A stretch of 64,000 bases of DNA from Cryobacterium sp. Y29 (GTDB taxonomy: Bacteria; Actinomycetota; Actinomycetes; Actinomycetales; Microbacteriaceae), in NCBI RefSeq assembly GCF_002929825.1, contig NZ_PJJN01000037.1, positions 124,001-188,000 on the forward strand. Direction: 5' to 3'. The stretch's first letter is position 1. Each line of letters opens with the position of its first letter. The notes beneath the pieces were generated by a model. It saw nothing but the letters and a program-made list of their open reading frames with translations. It had not been told where the DNA came from and did not search any database. This document shows positions 17,679 to 25,691 of this stretch, piece after piece. The position numbers and the translations under genes were made by a program.

Positions 17679-19326
17679 GAGCCAACTCCTGCAGTTCGAT
17701 CACGTTGTCGGCGGCGGCGGCGACAGCCGCGCGGTGACTGACAACGATCACCACGCGCCCCTGGTCGGCCAGGTGTCGGAGTCCGACGAGCAGACCGGCC
17801 TCGGCGTCGGAATCGAGCGCCGAACTCGGTTCGTCCAGGATCAGCACGTGGCAATCGGTCGCGAGGGCCCGGTAGATGGCTCGCGCTGCGGCGACACGTT
17901 GGGCCTGACCGCCCGAGAGACCCTCACCGTTGACCCCGAGGACCGTAGCCGGTGACACCTCCGCGGCGCCGGCCCAGCGTAGTGACTGCACGACCAGCCT
18001 GTGGTCGGGGCCGGTGGAATCAACGGATGCTGCCCCGAGCGCCACATTTTCGGCCACTGTCCCCCGGAACAGGCCCGGGCGTTGGCCGGCCCAGGCCAGC
18101 CAGCCGCGCGTCGCGCCGGCCGGCACTGTCACACCATCGAGGGTGAGAGTACCGGTGAAAGGGACGAAACCAAGCAGGGCTGCGACGAGGGTCGACTTGC
18201 CGACTCCGCTTACTCCGCGCAGCACGCTGAGCTGTCCGGGAGCAAATTCCGCATGCAGGTGATCGATCACGAGGGTGTCGCCACGCCGAACGGAGACTCC
18301 GTTTAGCAGCAGGGCGCCCACGCCGAGCTGCACCGTGTGGGCGACGGCATCCGCTTGCGATATTTCCGGCGTCGTCTCGTCGTCGAGAATGGCGAACAAT
18401 TCTTCGGCAGCCGCGAGCCCGTCTGCTGCGGCATGGAATTGCGCTCCGACCTGGCGCACCGGTAGAAAAACCTCCGGGGCGAGCAGCAGAACGAACAGGC
18501 CGACGCCGAGCAGCAGGGCACCGTCGATAAGCCGCAGGCCGATCGACACGGCGATGATCGCGACTGAGAGGCTCGCGGCGAGTTCGAGCACGAAACCGCT
18601 GAGGAAGGAGACGCGCAACACCTTCATGGTGCGGGTGCGGTATTCCTCGGTGATCGACCTGATTCGATCGAACTGGCGTCGTTCGCGGCCGTAAATCTTC
18701 AGGGTTCCGAGGCCCCCGACCACGTCGAGAAACCCGGTCGACAACCGCTGCAAGGCCTGCCACTGCTCCTGCTGCACCGACTGGGTGACCCGGCCGATGA
18801 GAATCATGAAAAGCGGAATCAGCGGAATCACGACAATGACGATGAGCCCGCTGATGAGGTCTTGCGAGAGGATGACAATGATCAGGATGGGGGTGGCGAT
18901 CATGGTCAGCAACAGTTGGGGCAGGTATCGGGCGAAATAGTTGTCGAGCGCGTCCAGTCCGGTCGTCACAACCGTCGAGAGTCGCGCGCTCTGCCGGGAT
19001 GCGACCCAGTCGGGGCCGCGCTCGGCGAGCCGGGCAATGACTTTGGCGCGCAGCTGGCTCTTGACCTTAGCGGCGCCGCGGTTGGCCGCGACTTCGAGCA
19101 GCCAGATGAGCACCGAGCGCAGCACGACGACTCCGGCGAGGGCGACGAGGGTCGGCGCGATAGTGCGGAGGGGCTCCCCCGCGACGGTGAACGTGATCGC
19201 TCGGGTCAGCAGCCACGCGAACGCGATGACGACGAGCGTTTGCGCCAGGCCCAGCAGCGCGCCGACCAGAAGAAACCGACGTGCTGCATGGGCGTAGCGA
19301 AGGAGACGAGGATCCAGAGGGCGCAC
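17671..19326 (-). CDS. cydD: thiol reductant ABC exporter subunit CydD
   Basis: The product is 551 residues, with a transmembrane ABC domain (first helix about 15-38) and a nucleotide-binding domain with Walker A GVSGVGKST near residue 370, signature LSGGQAQRVAAARAI and Walker B HVLILDEPSSALD. It is the partner of CydC. The GTG at 19326 is chosen: it is 4 bases beyond the cydB stop and a TACACT hexamer lies exactly 6 bases before it. An in-frame ATG at 19353 would overlap cydB and lacks a ribosome site. Being directly after cydAB, it completes the operon cydA-cydB-cydD-cydC. Confidence 0.92.
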   Translation of the reverse strand: MRPLDPRLLRYAHAARRFLLVGALLGLAQTLVVIAFAWLLTRAITFTVAGEPLRTIAPTLVALAGVVVLRSVLIWLLEVAANRGAAKVKSQLRAKVIARLAERGPDWVASRQSARLSTVVTTGLDALDNYFARYLPQLLLTMIATPILIIVILSQDLISGLIVIVVIPLIPLFMILIGRVTQSVQQEQWQALQRLSTGFLDVVGGLGTLKIYGRERRQFDRIRSITEEYRTRTMKVLRVSFLSGFVLELAASLSVAIIAVSIGLRLIDGALLLGVGLFVLLLAPEVFLPVRQVGAQFHAAADGLAAAEELFAILDDETTPEISQADAVAHTVQLGVGALLLNGVSVRRGDTLVIDHLHAEFAPGQLSVLRGVSGVGKSTLVAALLGFVPFTGTLTLDGVTVPAGATRGWLAWAGQRPGLFRGTVAENVALGAASVDSTGPDHRLVVQSLRWAGAAEVSPATVLGVNGEGLSGGQAQRVAAARAIYRALATDCHVLILDEPSSALDSDAEAGLLVGLRHLADQGRVVIVVSHRAAVAAAADNVIELQELAHV

Positions 19327-19330
19327 CGTT

Positions 19331-20335
19331 TTAGTGTACGGCGAGGTCAACATGCGCCCGGCCGATGCGCTTGCGGAACACCCAGTAGGTCCAGCCCTGA
19401 TAGAGCAAAATGACGGGCATAGCAATCAGGGCGGTCCAGCTGATCACACCGAGCGTGTAGGTCGACGAGGATGCGTTCGCGATCGTCAGGCTGTTGGCCG
19501 GGTTGTTGCTGGCCGGCATGACCTCGGGAAACAATGACGAGAACAGGGTCAGCACGACAAGACCGATCGTGCCGGCCATCAGGGCGAACGCGAGCCGTTC
19601 AGCGCCGCGCAGGTTGGCCAGGAACGATGCGATCAGGAGGGCAGCGGCCAGGGCGGCAAGCAGAGCGGATGCCACGGTGCCGTAGGCGAGCGTCGTCCAG
19701 GTCAAGAAAGTGGCCGCGGCGAGAATCGCCACGATTCCAGCCTTCGTCGCCAGTTTGCGGGCCCGCAGTCGAATGTCGCCCTCGGTTTTGAGCGACACGA
19801 ACACCACCCCGTGCACGAAGAACAGAAGCAGCGTCGTGATGCCGCCGAGCAGGGCATAGGGGTTGAGCAGGTCGAAGAGGGTACCGATGTAGTCGTGGTT
19901 GGCATTGAGCTTCACGCCGCGCACGATGTTGGCAAAGGCCACACCCCAGAGAAACGCCGGAACGGCCGAACCGACGATGATCAGGCCGTCGAACCATTTC
20001 TTCCACGATGATTCCGGGCGCTGGTGCCGATATTCGAATGACACACCACGCAGGATCAGGGCCACCAGAATGAGCAGTAGGGGCAGGTAGAAGCCGCTGA
20101 ACATTGTTGCGTACCACTCCGGGAACGCCGCGAAGAGCGACGCCCCGGCCACAATGACCCAGGTTTCGTTGAGGTCCCAGACCGGACCGATGGTGTTGAT
20201 GAGAACGCGGCGATCGGTGTCGTCTTTACCGAGAAAGGGCAAGGACATACCGACCCCGAAGTCGAAGCCATCGAGTACGAAGTACCCGATGAACATGAAA
20301 GCGATGATCCAAAACCAAAGAATTGTGAGATCCAT
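19331..20335 (-). CDS. cydB: cytochrome d ubiquinol oxidase subunit II
   Basis: The product is 334 residues, typical for CydB. It starts MDLTILWFWIIAFMFIGYF and continues with VLDGFDFGVGM and GPVWDLNETWVIVAGASLFAAFP, all strong CydB signatures, and has eight or more membrane helices. CydB pairs with CydA to form the bd-type quinol oxidase, which reduces oxygen with high affinity. The ATG at 20335 lies 23 bases after the cydA stop; a long in-frame upstream extension is not conserved. Its TAA overlaps the candidate internal cydD promoter. Confidence 0.95.
   Translation of the reverse strand: MDLTILWFWIIAFMFIGYFVLDGFDFGVGMSLPFLGKDDTDRRVLINTIGPVWDLNETWVIVAGASLFAAFPEWYATMFSGFYLPLLLILVALILRGVSFEYRHQRPESSWKKWFDGLIIVGSAVPAFLWGVAFANIVRGVKLNANHDYIGTLFDLLNPYALLGGITTLLLFFVHGVVFVSLKTEGDIRLRARKLATKAGIVAILAAATFLTWTTLAYGTVASALLAALAAALLIASFLANLRGAERLAFALMAGTIGLVVLTLFSSLFPEVMPASNNPANSLTIANASSSTYTLGVISWTALIAMPVILLYQGWTYWVFRKRIGRAHVDLAVH
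19333..19338 (-). promoter_or_regulatory. candidate TACACT -10 element at the cydB stop, before cydD
   Basis: On the minus strand TACACT shares one base with the cydB TAA and is followed by AAAACG and the GTG start of cydD, a 6-base spacing. It could be an internal, leaderless promoter for cydDC or a chance match. Confidence 0.35.
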
Positions 20336-20358
20336 TGTGTATTTTCCGTAACCCCGTC

Positions 20359-21771
20359 CTAGTAGACCGTGACAGCGTGCTGGTGTGCGCCGGATTCGGC
20401 GTCTTGAACCGGCGCATCGTCCGGGCCCTTCTGGACGGCCTTCAGGATGAGCTTGAACTCGACCACGGCAAGGATTCCGTATAGAACAGAGAAGACGATC
20501 AACGAGATCAAAATCTCCACACCGGTCACGCCGGGCGAGATACCGTCCGCGGTGCGCATGAGTCCGAACACGAGCCAGGGCTGGCGACCCATCTCCGTGA
20601 AGACCCAACCAACGCTCATCGCCAGCAGCGACATCGGGAAGCTCAAGATGGCGACCTTCCATACCCAGGTGCGCTTCGGGCTGCGCCCCCCACGGGTCAG
20701 CCACAGGCCGACGACGGCGACGAGCATGTGCGCCAGGCCGAGTCCGATCATCCACCGGAATGCCCAGTAGGTGATCCAGATCGTCGGGGTGTAGTCGCCA
20801 GGACCGTAGAGGGTGACGTACTGGGCCTGCAAGTTGTTGATGCCCTCGACCGTGCCGTCAAAAGTATGGGTCGACAGAAAGGAGAGCAGGTACGGAATAC
20901 GCACGGAGAACAACTCGTGTACGCCGTCCGGAGTGCCCAGAGTGAACACTGAGAAGCTTGCATTGGCACCGGTCGCGGTGTGATAAAGCGCCTCGGCCGC
21001 CGCCATCTTCATCGGCTGGGCATCAACCATAGCCAGACCGAGCTGATCACCGGCGAGCGTGGTGAGCACTCCGGCAATGACCATCATCCAGAGACCGAAC
21101 TTGAGTGCTGGACGCATCGTCTCGAGGTGCTGGTTGCGATAGAGGTGCCAAGCGGCTACCGAGATGATGAGTCCGGCAGACACCATAAAGCAGGCAAAAA
21201 TCGTGTGCGGGAACGCAGCGATGGCAATGGGGTTCGTGAGCAGTTCCCAGATGCTCGTGAGTTCGGCACGTCCCTTCTCCTCGTTGATCGTGTACGCGAT
21301 CGGGTTTTGCATGAACGCGTTCGCCGCAAGAATGAAATAGGCCGAGGCGATCGAGCCGACCACGGTCATCCAGATCGTGCCCAGGTGAATCTTTTTGGGC
21401 AGTTTGTCCCAGCCGAAGATCCACAATCCGATGAACGTCGCCTCAAGAAAGAATGCGACGATGCCCTCGAAGGCGAGCGGAGCGCCGAAGACGTCACCGA
21501 CGAAACGCGAGTAGTCCGACCAGTTCATACCGAACTGAAATTCCTGAACGATTCCGGTCACCACGCCCATGGCGACGTTGATCAGAAAGATCTTGCCGAA
21601 GAAGTGCGTGAGCTGCAGGTACTTCGCTTTATCCGTGCGCACCCACGCAGATTGGAAGATCGCGACCGTGAGCGCCATACCGATCGTGAGTGGGACGAAA
21701 ATGAAGTGATACATGGTCGTGAGACCGAACTGCCACCGTGAGAGGAGTAAAGGGTCCAACCACTCGTTCAT
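20359..21771 (-). CDS. cydA: cytochrome d ubiquinol oxidase subunit I
   Basis: The product is 470 residues. The N-terminal LLLSRWQFGLTTMYHFIFVPLTIGM carries the first heme-ligand His. AFPHTIFACFMVSAGL holds the His of the second site, and GWVFTEMGRQPWLVFGLMRT is the GRQPW signature. The protein is shorter than the Escherichia coli subunit (about 520 residues), consistent with a short quinol loop. The ATG at 21771 is preceded by GGAGGG, a strong ribosome site. Two 17-bp inverted repeats lie 36 and 61 bases upstream, suggesting repression by the divergent BlaI-type regulator. Confidence 0.96.
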   Translation of the reverse strand: MNEWLDPLLLSRWQFGLTTMYHFIFVPLTIGMALTVAIFQSAWVRTDKAKYLQLTHFFGKIFLINVAMGVVTGIVQEFQFGMNWSDYSRFVGDVFGAPLAFEGIVAFFLEATFIGLWIFGWDKLPKKIHLGTIWMTVVGSIASAYFILAANAFMQNPIAYTINEEKGRAELTSIWELLTNPIAIAAFPHTIFACFMVSAGLIISVAAWHLYRNQHLETMRPALKFGLWMMVIAGVLTTLAGDQLGLAMVDAQPMKMAAAEALYHTATGANASFSVFTLGTPDGVHELFSVRIPYLLSFLSTHTFDGTVEGINNLQAQYVTLYGPGDYTPTIWITYWAFRWMIGLGLAHMLVAVVGLWLTRGGRSPKRTWVWKVAILSFPMSLLAMSVGWVFTEMGRQPWLVFGLMRTADGISPGVTGVEILISLIVFSVLYGILAVVEFKLILKAVQKGPDDAPVQDAESGAHQHAVTVY

Positions 21772-21806
21772 ATGCCCTCCAGCATTATTGTTACCCGCGC
21801 ACACTT

Positions 21807-21823
21807 TTCTACGCTGTGTAGAA
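21807..21823. promoter_or_regulatory. BlaI-type operator candidate 1 (cydA-proximal)
   Basis: TTCTAC, spacer GCTGT, GTAGAA: a perfect 6+6 dyad. It is identical over all 17 bases to operator 2. It starts 36 bases upstream of the cydA ATG and lies just downstream of a possible cyd -10 hexamer (TAATCT on the minus strand, 21823-21828). Confidence 0.8.
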
Positions 21824-21831
21824 GATTACCC

Positions 21832-21848
21832 TTCTACGCTGTGTAGAA
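21832..21848. promoter_or_regulatory. BlaI-type operator candidate 2 (central)
   Basis: Same 17 bases as operator 1, 25 bp from it start to start. For a cyd promoter with -10 at 21823-21828, this operator covers the -10/-35 spacer, a position expected to block RNA polymerase. Confidence 0.8.
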
Positions 21849-21868
21849 ACCTGTGTACGACAGTGATT

Positions 21869-21885
21869 TTCTACGACACGTAGAA
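21869..21885. promoter_or_regulatory. BlaI-type operator candidate 3 (blaI-proximal)
   Basis: TTCTAC, spacer GACAC, GTAGAA: the same half-sites with a different 5-base spacer. It ends 30 bases before the ATG at 21916 of the repressor gene and so is placed for autoregulation. It starts 37 bp from the start of operator 2. Confidence 0.8.
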
Positions 21886-21915
21886 ATTACAGTTCGACAG
21901 CGTAAGATGCTCTGT

Positions 21916-22302
21916 ATGGCAAATTTGGGCGTGCTTGAGCGGCTTCTGATGGATGTCCTGTGGGACTCCCCCACACCGTTGACCGCTAACGATCTCAAGG
22001 ACTCTTTGATGAGCCCGGGTCTTGCGACCGGGCCCACGAAGCCACTGGCGACCACAACCGTTCTGACGGTGTTGTCTCGACTTGAGACAAAGGGGTTCGT
22101 CACCCGCGACCGCAGCGTGCGCCCACATGCCTACACCGCTGTTATGACCCGTGCGACCCACACGGCCGGGCTCATGCATGAGGTACTCGGGCAGATGCCT
22201 GACCGCCAAGCTGCCCTCGTGCGGTTCATTGGAGGCGTCACACCGCAGGAGGCAGACACACTGCGCCAGCTCCTCGGCGTTGCGACGACCGACAACGTCT
22301 AA
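21916..22302 (+). CDS. BlaI/MecI/CopY family transcriptional repressor
   Basis: The product is 128 residues. A winged helix-turn-helix (about 1-75) begins ANLGVLERLLMDVLWDSPTPLTANDL and has recognition helix TTTVLTVLSRLETKGFVTRD. A C-terminal dimerisation segment (about 85-122) follows. BlaI-type repressors bind inverted repeats as dimers and are inactivated by cleavage triggered by an M56 protease, and such a protease gene lies 27 bases downstream. The start could be ATG 21916 or 21907; earlier starts would include operator 3 in the gene. The three dyads between this gene and cydA suggest it controls itself and cydABDC rather than a beta-lactamase. Confidence 0.88.
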   Translation: MANLGVLERLLMDVLWDSPTPLTANDLKDSLMSPGLATGPTKPLATTTVLTVLSRLETKGFVTRDRSVRPHAYTAVMTRATHTAGLMHEVLGQMPDRQAALVRFIGGVTPQEADTLRQLLGVATTDNV

Positions 22303-22329
22303 CTCCGCCAGACCTTAACTGCGATACCC

Positions 22330-23280
22330 GTGATCATTAGCGCCGCCATGCTTGGCGTCATTGCCGTGACTCTCGCCTGGCCTTTTCCGTTGGTGCTGGC
22401 CCGCTCGGATTGGCCCGCGCGCTCCCCGGACGTCGCCCTCGTGCTCTGGCAGGCCATCGCCCTGTCCGGTGGCATGTCGATGATCGGCTCACTGCTGCTC
22501 TACGGTCTTGTTCCGTTCGGTAACGCTCTGCCACAGAGCGTCATCGCCCTCGGCCACAGCCTACGGTCCGGCACTCTTCCGGCCGATACGCGGTTCACCC
22601 ACGTGCTCGCGCTCGGGGCAGCTATTTTGCTCAGCGCTCACCTGCTGTTGAATTTGTTCGCCACTTTCGTGCGCGCCGAGCGACAGCGACGCCGCCACTA
22701 CACTCTCATCGCTCTGCTCAGCGATCCTCTGAACGGCCAACCGGGAATGCGCGTCATCGACCATCCTGCCCCGGTCGCCTATTGCCTTCCCGGTGCTGGT
22801 CATTCCGCGACGGTGCTGTCTAAAGGATTGCTCCGCCTGCTCGACGCCGACCAGGTGCGTGCGGTGATTGCCCACGAACGAGCCCATCTGGTTCAGCAGC
22901 ATCACCTGGTGTTACTGGCCTTCAAGAGTTGGCACAGCGCCCTACCCTGGTTTCCCATCGCCAATCGCGCCGAAAATGCCGTGGCGCTCTTGGTCGAAAT
23001 GATCGCGGACGATCGCGCACGCCGCGACGTGGACGACCGAACACTTGCTACCGCTATCGCGCTCGTGGGGCTGGGGCAACAACCGGAGGTCCTCGCCACA
23101 GCGTCGGATGGCGAGTCGGACGAGCCGTGGATCTCGTCGGCGGAGCGCGCGCTCGTCGCTCCGCGGGTGTACCGGCTCATAAACCAGGCTCTTCCCCTGT
23201 CCCGCCTCGCCACCATGGCCGTCTTCGTGACCGCGATCGCGCTCGCCCTCGCTCCAGCCATCGTGCTGTTGCGGGCATAG
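22330..23280 (+). CDS. M56 family membrane metalloprotease (BlaR1-like without sensor domain)
   Basis: The product is 316 residues. N-terminal helices are at about 5-23, 37-62 and 90-113. A cytoplasmic zinc protease domain follows with HERAH at 182-186 and the third-ligand motif EMIADDRA at 223-230. A final helix at about 294-314 ends the protein with only RA after it. Classical BlaR1 has about 600 residues and an outer penicillin-binding sensor domain; none is present here, so the input signal must be sensed by the membrane part or a partner. The GTG start is 27 bases after the repressor gene, so the two are co-transcribed. A hairpin terminator follows. Confidence 0.88.
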   Translation: MIISAAMLGVIAVTLAWPFPLVLARSDWPARSPDVALVLWQAIALSGGMSMIGSLLLYGLVPFGNALPQSVIALGHSLRSGTLPADTRFTHVLALGAAILLSAHLLLNLFATFVRAERQRRRHYTLIALLSDPLNGQPGMRVIDHPAPVAYCLPGAGHSATVLSKGLLRLLDADQVRAVIAHERAHLVQQHHLVLLAFKSWHSALPWFPIANRAENAVALLVEMIADDRARRDVDDRTLATAIALVGLGQQPEVLATASDGESDEPWISSAERALVAPRVYRLINQALPLSRLATMAVFVTAIALALAPAIVLLRA

Positions 23281-23286
23281 ACGCAC

Positions 23287-23329
23287 AAAACCCTCACACC
23301 GCCCAAGACGGGGTCGTTGTGAGGGTTTT
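23287..23329. terminator. bidirectional intrinsic terminator
   Basis: AAAACCCTCACA (23287-23298) pairs perfectly over 12 bp with TGTGAGGGTTTT (23318-23329). T-runs on both strands let it end the M56 transcript on the plus strand and the osmoprotectant operon on the minus strand, whose last gene stops at 23345. Confidence 0.85.
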
Positions 23330-23344
23330 GGGGAAACGATACTG

Positions 23345-24271
23345 CTAGAAGAGGTTTGCCTTTTCGAGCCAGGCCGCCGCGATGGCTTCAGCGGACTTCT
23401 GGTCGTTGACGCTCTCGGAGTTGAGGCTCACCAGGTCCTCAGTGCTGAGGGCAGCACTGATCTTGTTCAGGACCGACGCGGCCTTGTCGGTGACCTTTTC
23501 GGAAACCAAAGGCACGACGTTGTCCGCGAAGAAGAGATTATCTGGGTCGCTCAGCGCCACGAGCTTGTCTGACTTGATGTTGGGGCTTGCCGTATAAATG
23601 TTGGTCAACTGAATAGCGTTGTCAACAAGAGCCTTAACGGTCAGCGGGCCACCACCATCCTCAATCGGGGTGAAACCGGCGGTTTCGATGCCGTACTTCG
23701 CCTTGAGAGCGGCCGGCCCATACGGACGTGTCTCCAGCACAGAGGTGCCACCAACCATGAGCGGTTCGGTGACATTCTTCAGTGACGCAATGTCCGTTAG
23801 GTTGTATTTCTCCGCGAAGGCTTGGGTTACGGTCCAGGAATTCTGGTCTGAAGCCGCCGCTTTGTCCAGCACGCGCAGGGTGGCGGGAAGCGCCGCTTGG
23901 AGCTCGGTGTAGATCGCGTCGCTCGTGCCACCGACAGCATTCGGTTCGAGTGCCTGCAGCAGGCTACCGGTGTATTCGGGGAACACATCGACGCCGCCTG
24001 CTTCCAGCTCGGGTAGGTACACCTCACGCTGGCCTATCCGGAACGTGCGGTCGACGGTGAAACCGTTGGCCTCTAATGCTTGCGAGTAGATCTCGGCGAT
24101 GATCTCGTTGGAGTAGTAGTCCTGGGAACCCACAACGAGCGTGTCGGCAGCGCTTACGGCACCACTTCCACTGCCCAAGGGATCACCGGACGCGCACCCT
24201 GCGAGGGCTACTGCGGCCCCAACCGCGACCACACTGATGAGCGCGAGTCGGCCTTTTTTTGCTGTGAACAT
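23345..24271 (-). CDS. glycine betaine/osmoprotectant ABC transporter substrate-binding lipoprotein
   Basis: The product is 308 residues. A lipoprotein signal peptide (about 1-25) ends in lipobox LAGC with C26 as the lipidated Cys. The mature part is the OpuAC/ProX-type binding domain, with VVGSQDYYSNEIIAEIYSQ and VDVFPEYTGSLLQAL, which are typical of quaternary-amine binders such as OsmF and OpuCC. The ATG at 24271 is chosen because AAAGGAA lies just upstream on the minus strand; starts at 24301 and 24304 are in frame but would put extra residues before the signal. It is the last of four genes of an importer operon. Confidence 0.9.
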   Translation of the reverse strand: MFTAKKGRLALISVVAVGAAVALAGCASGDPLGSGSGAVSAADTLVVGSQDYYSNEIIAEIYSQALEANGFTVDRTFRIGQREVYLPELEAGGVDVFPEYTGSLLQALEPNAVGGTSDAIYTELQAALPATLRVLDKAAASDQNSWTVTQAFAEKYNLTDIASLKNVTEPLMVGGTSVLETRPYGPAALKAKYGIETAGFTPIEDGGGPLTVKALVDNAIQLTNIYTASPNIKSDKLVALSDPDNLFFADNVVPLVSEKVTDKAASVLNKISAALSTEDLVSLNSESVNDQKSAEAIAAAWLEKANLF

Positions 24272-24300
24272 GCGTTTTCCTTTCATGATGGCGAATTCCA

Positions 24301-25008
24301 TCACCGGGCCAGCTTGGTGAAACCGGCCCAGATGTCTGTGGGGCGTCCGGCCGCAACTCCGCGGGGAACAACCAATTTCTGAAGCACCGTAAAGATGCCC
24401 TCAAGCAGCAGCGCGAGCAGAATAACGAGAATGGACCCGCCCAGCATCTGCGCATAATCGAGATTTTTCAACCCCGTGAACAGGAAGCGACCCAGTCCGA
24501 TGTCGGCCACGTAGGCAGCGAGTGTGGCGGTGGCCACGATTTGCAGCGTGGCCGAGCGCAACCCACCCATCAAGAGGGGAAGGCTGAGCGGAAGCTCCAC
24601 TTTGCGCACAATCTGCCCCGCCGACATCCCCACGGCCCTGGCGGCATCGATGGTCGCGCGATCAATCGCTTCGAAGCCGGTATATGCCCCCGCGAGAATG
24701 GGTGGGATCGCGAGCACCGTGAGGGCCGCGTAGGGTGCGGTCAGACCGATTCCCACTGACAGAGCGACAAGCGTGAGCAACCCCAGGGTCGGAATGGAAC
24801 GGAAAGCGCCTGCGGTTCCGACGGCCAAGCCACGCCCGCGTCCAGTGTGTCCAATGAAGAAGCCCAGGGGTATGGCGATGACGGACGCAAAGACAAGTGT
24901 GAGCAGAGTGAAGCCCAGGTGTTCCAATACCCGGTTGCCGATGGCATTCGATCCCACATAGTTGGTCGGATCAAACAGCCACGCGACTGCATCTGCAAAG
25001 TAGTTCAT
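24301..25008 (-). CDS. osmoprotectant ABC transporter permease (second)
   Basis: The product is 235 residues with about five to six membrane helices and the binding-protein-dependent permease fold. The EAA-type loop reads IDRATIDAARAVGMSAGQIVRKVELPLSLPLLMGGL, which contacts the ATPase. It resembles OpuCB/OpuCD and YehW/YehY-type permeases for betaine and choline. The start overlaps the end of the preceding permease gene by 4 bases and the binding protein follows 29 bases later. The substrate is inferred from family and neighbours. Confidence 0.88.
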   Translation of the reverse strand: MNYFADAVAWLFDPTNYVGSNAIGNRVLEHLGFTLLTLVFASVIAIPLGFFIGHTGRGRGLAVGTAGAFRSIPTLGLLTLVALSVGIGLTAPYAALTVLAIPPILAGAYTGFEAIDRATIDAARAVGMSAGQIVRKVELPLSLPLLMGGLRSATLQIVATATLAAYVADIGLGRFLFTGLKNLDYAQMLGGSILVILLALLLEGIFTVLQKLVVPRGVAAGRPTDIWAGFTKLAR

Positions 25009-25691
25009 GCCACCGCCTCCTTGTCAGAGCGCATCGGCGCGCGCGCCGCCGTCGATGGCGCAGATCTCGTCCACGGCATGAGAAGGCGACCGAGAAGAAC
25101 GAGAGCCCCATCCAGTGCCAGGGCGAGTCCGACCGTGGCGATAATCCCGGCAATAATTTCCGCCTGGATGCCGCGCTGAAAACCGTCGGTGAACAGACTG
25201 CCCAGGCTCTGGGCACCAATGACAGCGCCCACCGTGGCAAGACTGACCGTGCTCACGGCGACGACCCGCAACCCGGCCAGCAGGACCGGCCCCGCGAGTG
25301 GAAACTCCACCCGCCAGAATTGGGTCCACTCGGAGAAGCCCACCGCCGTCGCGGACTGTCGAACGTTCCGGTCGACGGAGGCGAGACCATCGGCCACCAC
25401 TCGCACCATGAGCGCCACACCGTAGAGCGTCAGGGCGATGATGAGATTGAGCGGCGAACGAACGGTCGTTCCCACGATGAAAGGAAGCACAATGAAGAGT
25501 GGGAGCGAGGGTACGGCGTACAGCAGGCCTACGCCCGAGAGAATGATGCCGCGGCTAACGCGGAAGCGGTATGCCAGCCAACCGAGGGGAACAGCTAGGA
25601 GAAAACTGAGGATGATGGGCGGAACGCTCAGCACGACGTGATCGAGAGTGCGATCCCAAATGAAGTCCAGGTTTGACCATATCCAGGTCAC
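25005..25691 (-). CDS. osmoprotectant ABC transporter permease (first)
   Basis: The product is 228 residues with the same permease fold as its neighbour; the EAA loop is VDRNVRQSATAVGFSEWTQFWRVEFPLAGPVLLAGLR. Two different permeases per transporter are usual in Opu/Osm-type systems. The start overlaps the end of the ATPase gene by 4 bases and the end overlaps the next permease by 4 bases, so all are translationally coupled. Confidence 0.88.
   Translation of the reverse strand: MTWIWSNLDFIWDRTLDHVVLSVPPIILSFLLAVPLGWLAYRFRVSRGIILSGVGLLYAVPSLPLFIVLPFIVGTTVRSPLNLIIALTLYGVALMVRVVADGLASVDRNVRQSATAVGFSEWTQFWRVEFPLAGPVLLAGLRVVAVSTVSLATVGAVIGAQSLGSLFTDGFQRGIQAEIIAGIIATVGLALALDGALVLLGRLLMPWTRSAPSTAARAPMRSDKEAVA

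Noticed and set aside
20336..20755. N-terminal extension of cydB and similar long extensions of hisD, murG, murD and the second ABC permease
   Set aside because: Each overlaps the upstream gene out of frame and gives Arg/Pro/Gly-rich shadow translation; conserved starts lie at 20335, 35473, 49731, 52570 and 29497.
21851..21863. A fourth BlaI-type site (TGTGTACGACA) between operators 2 and 3
   Set aside because: It shares only a GTAC core and lacks the TTCTAC/GTAGAA half-sites.
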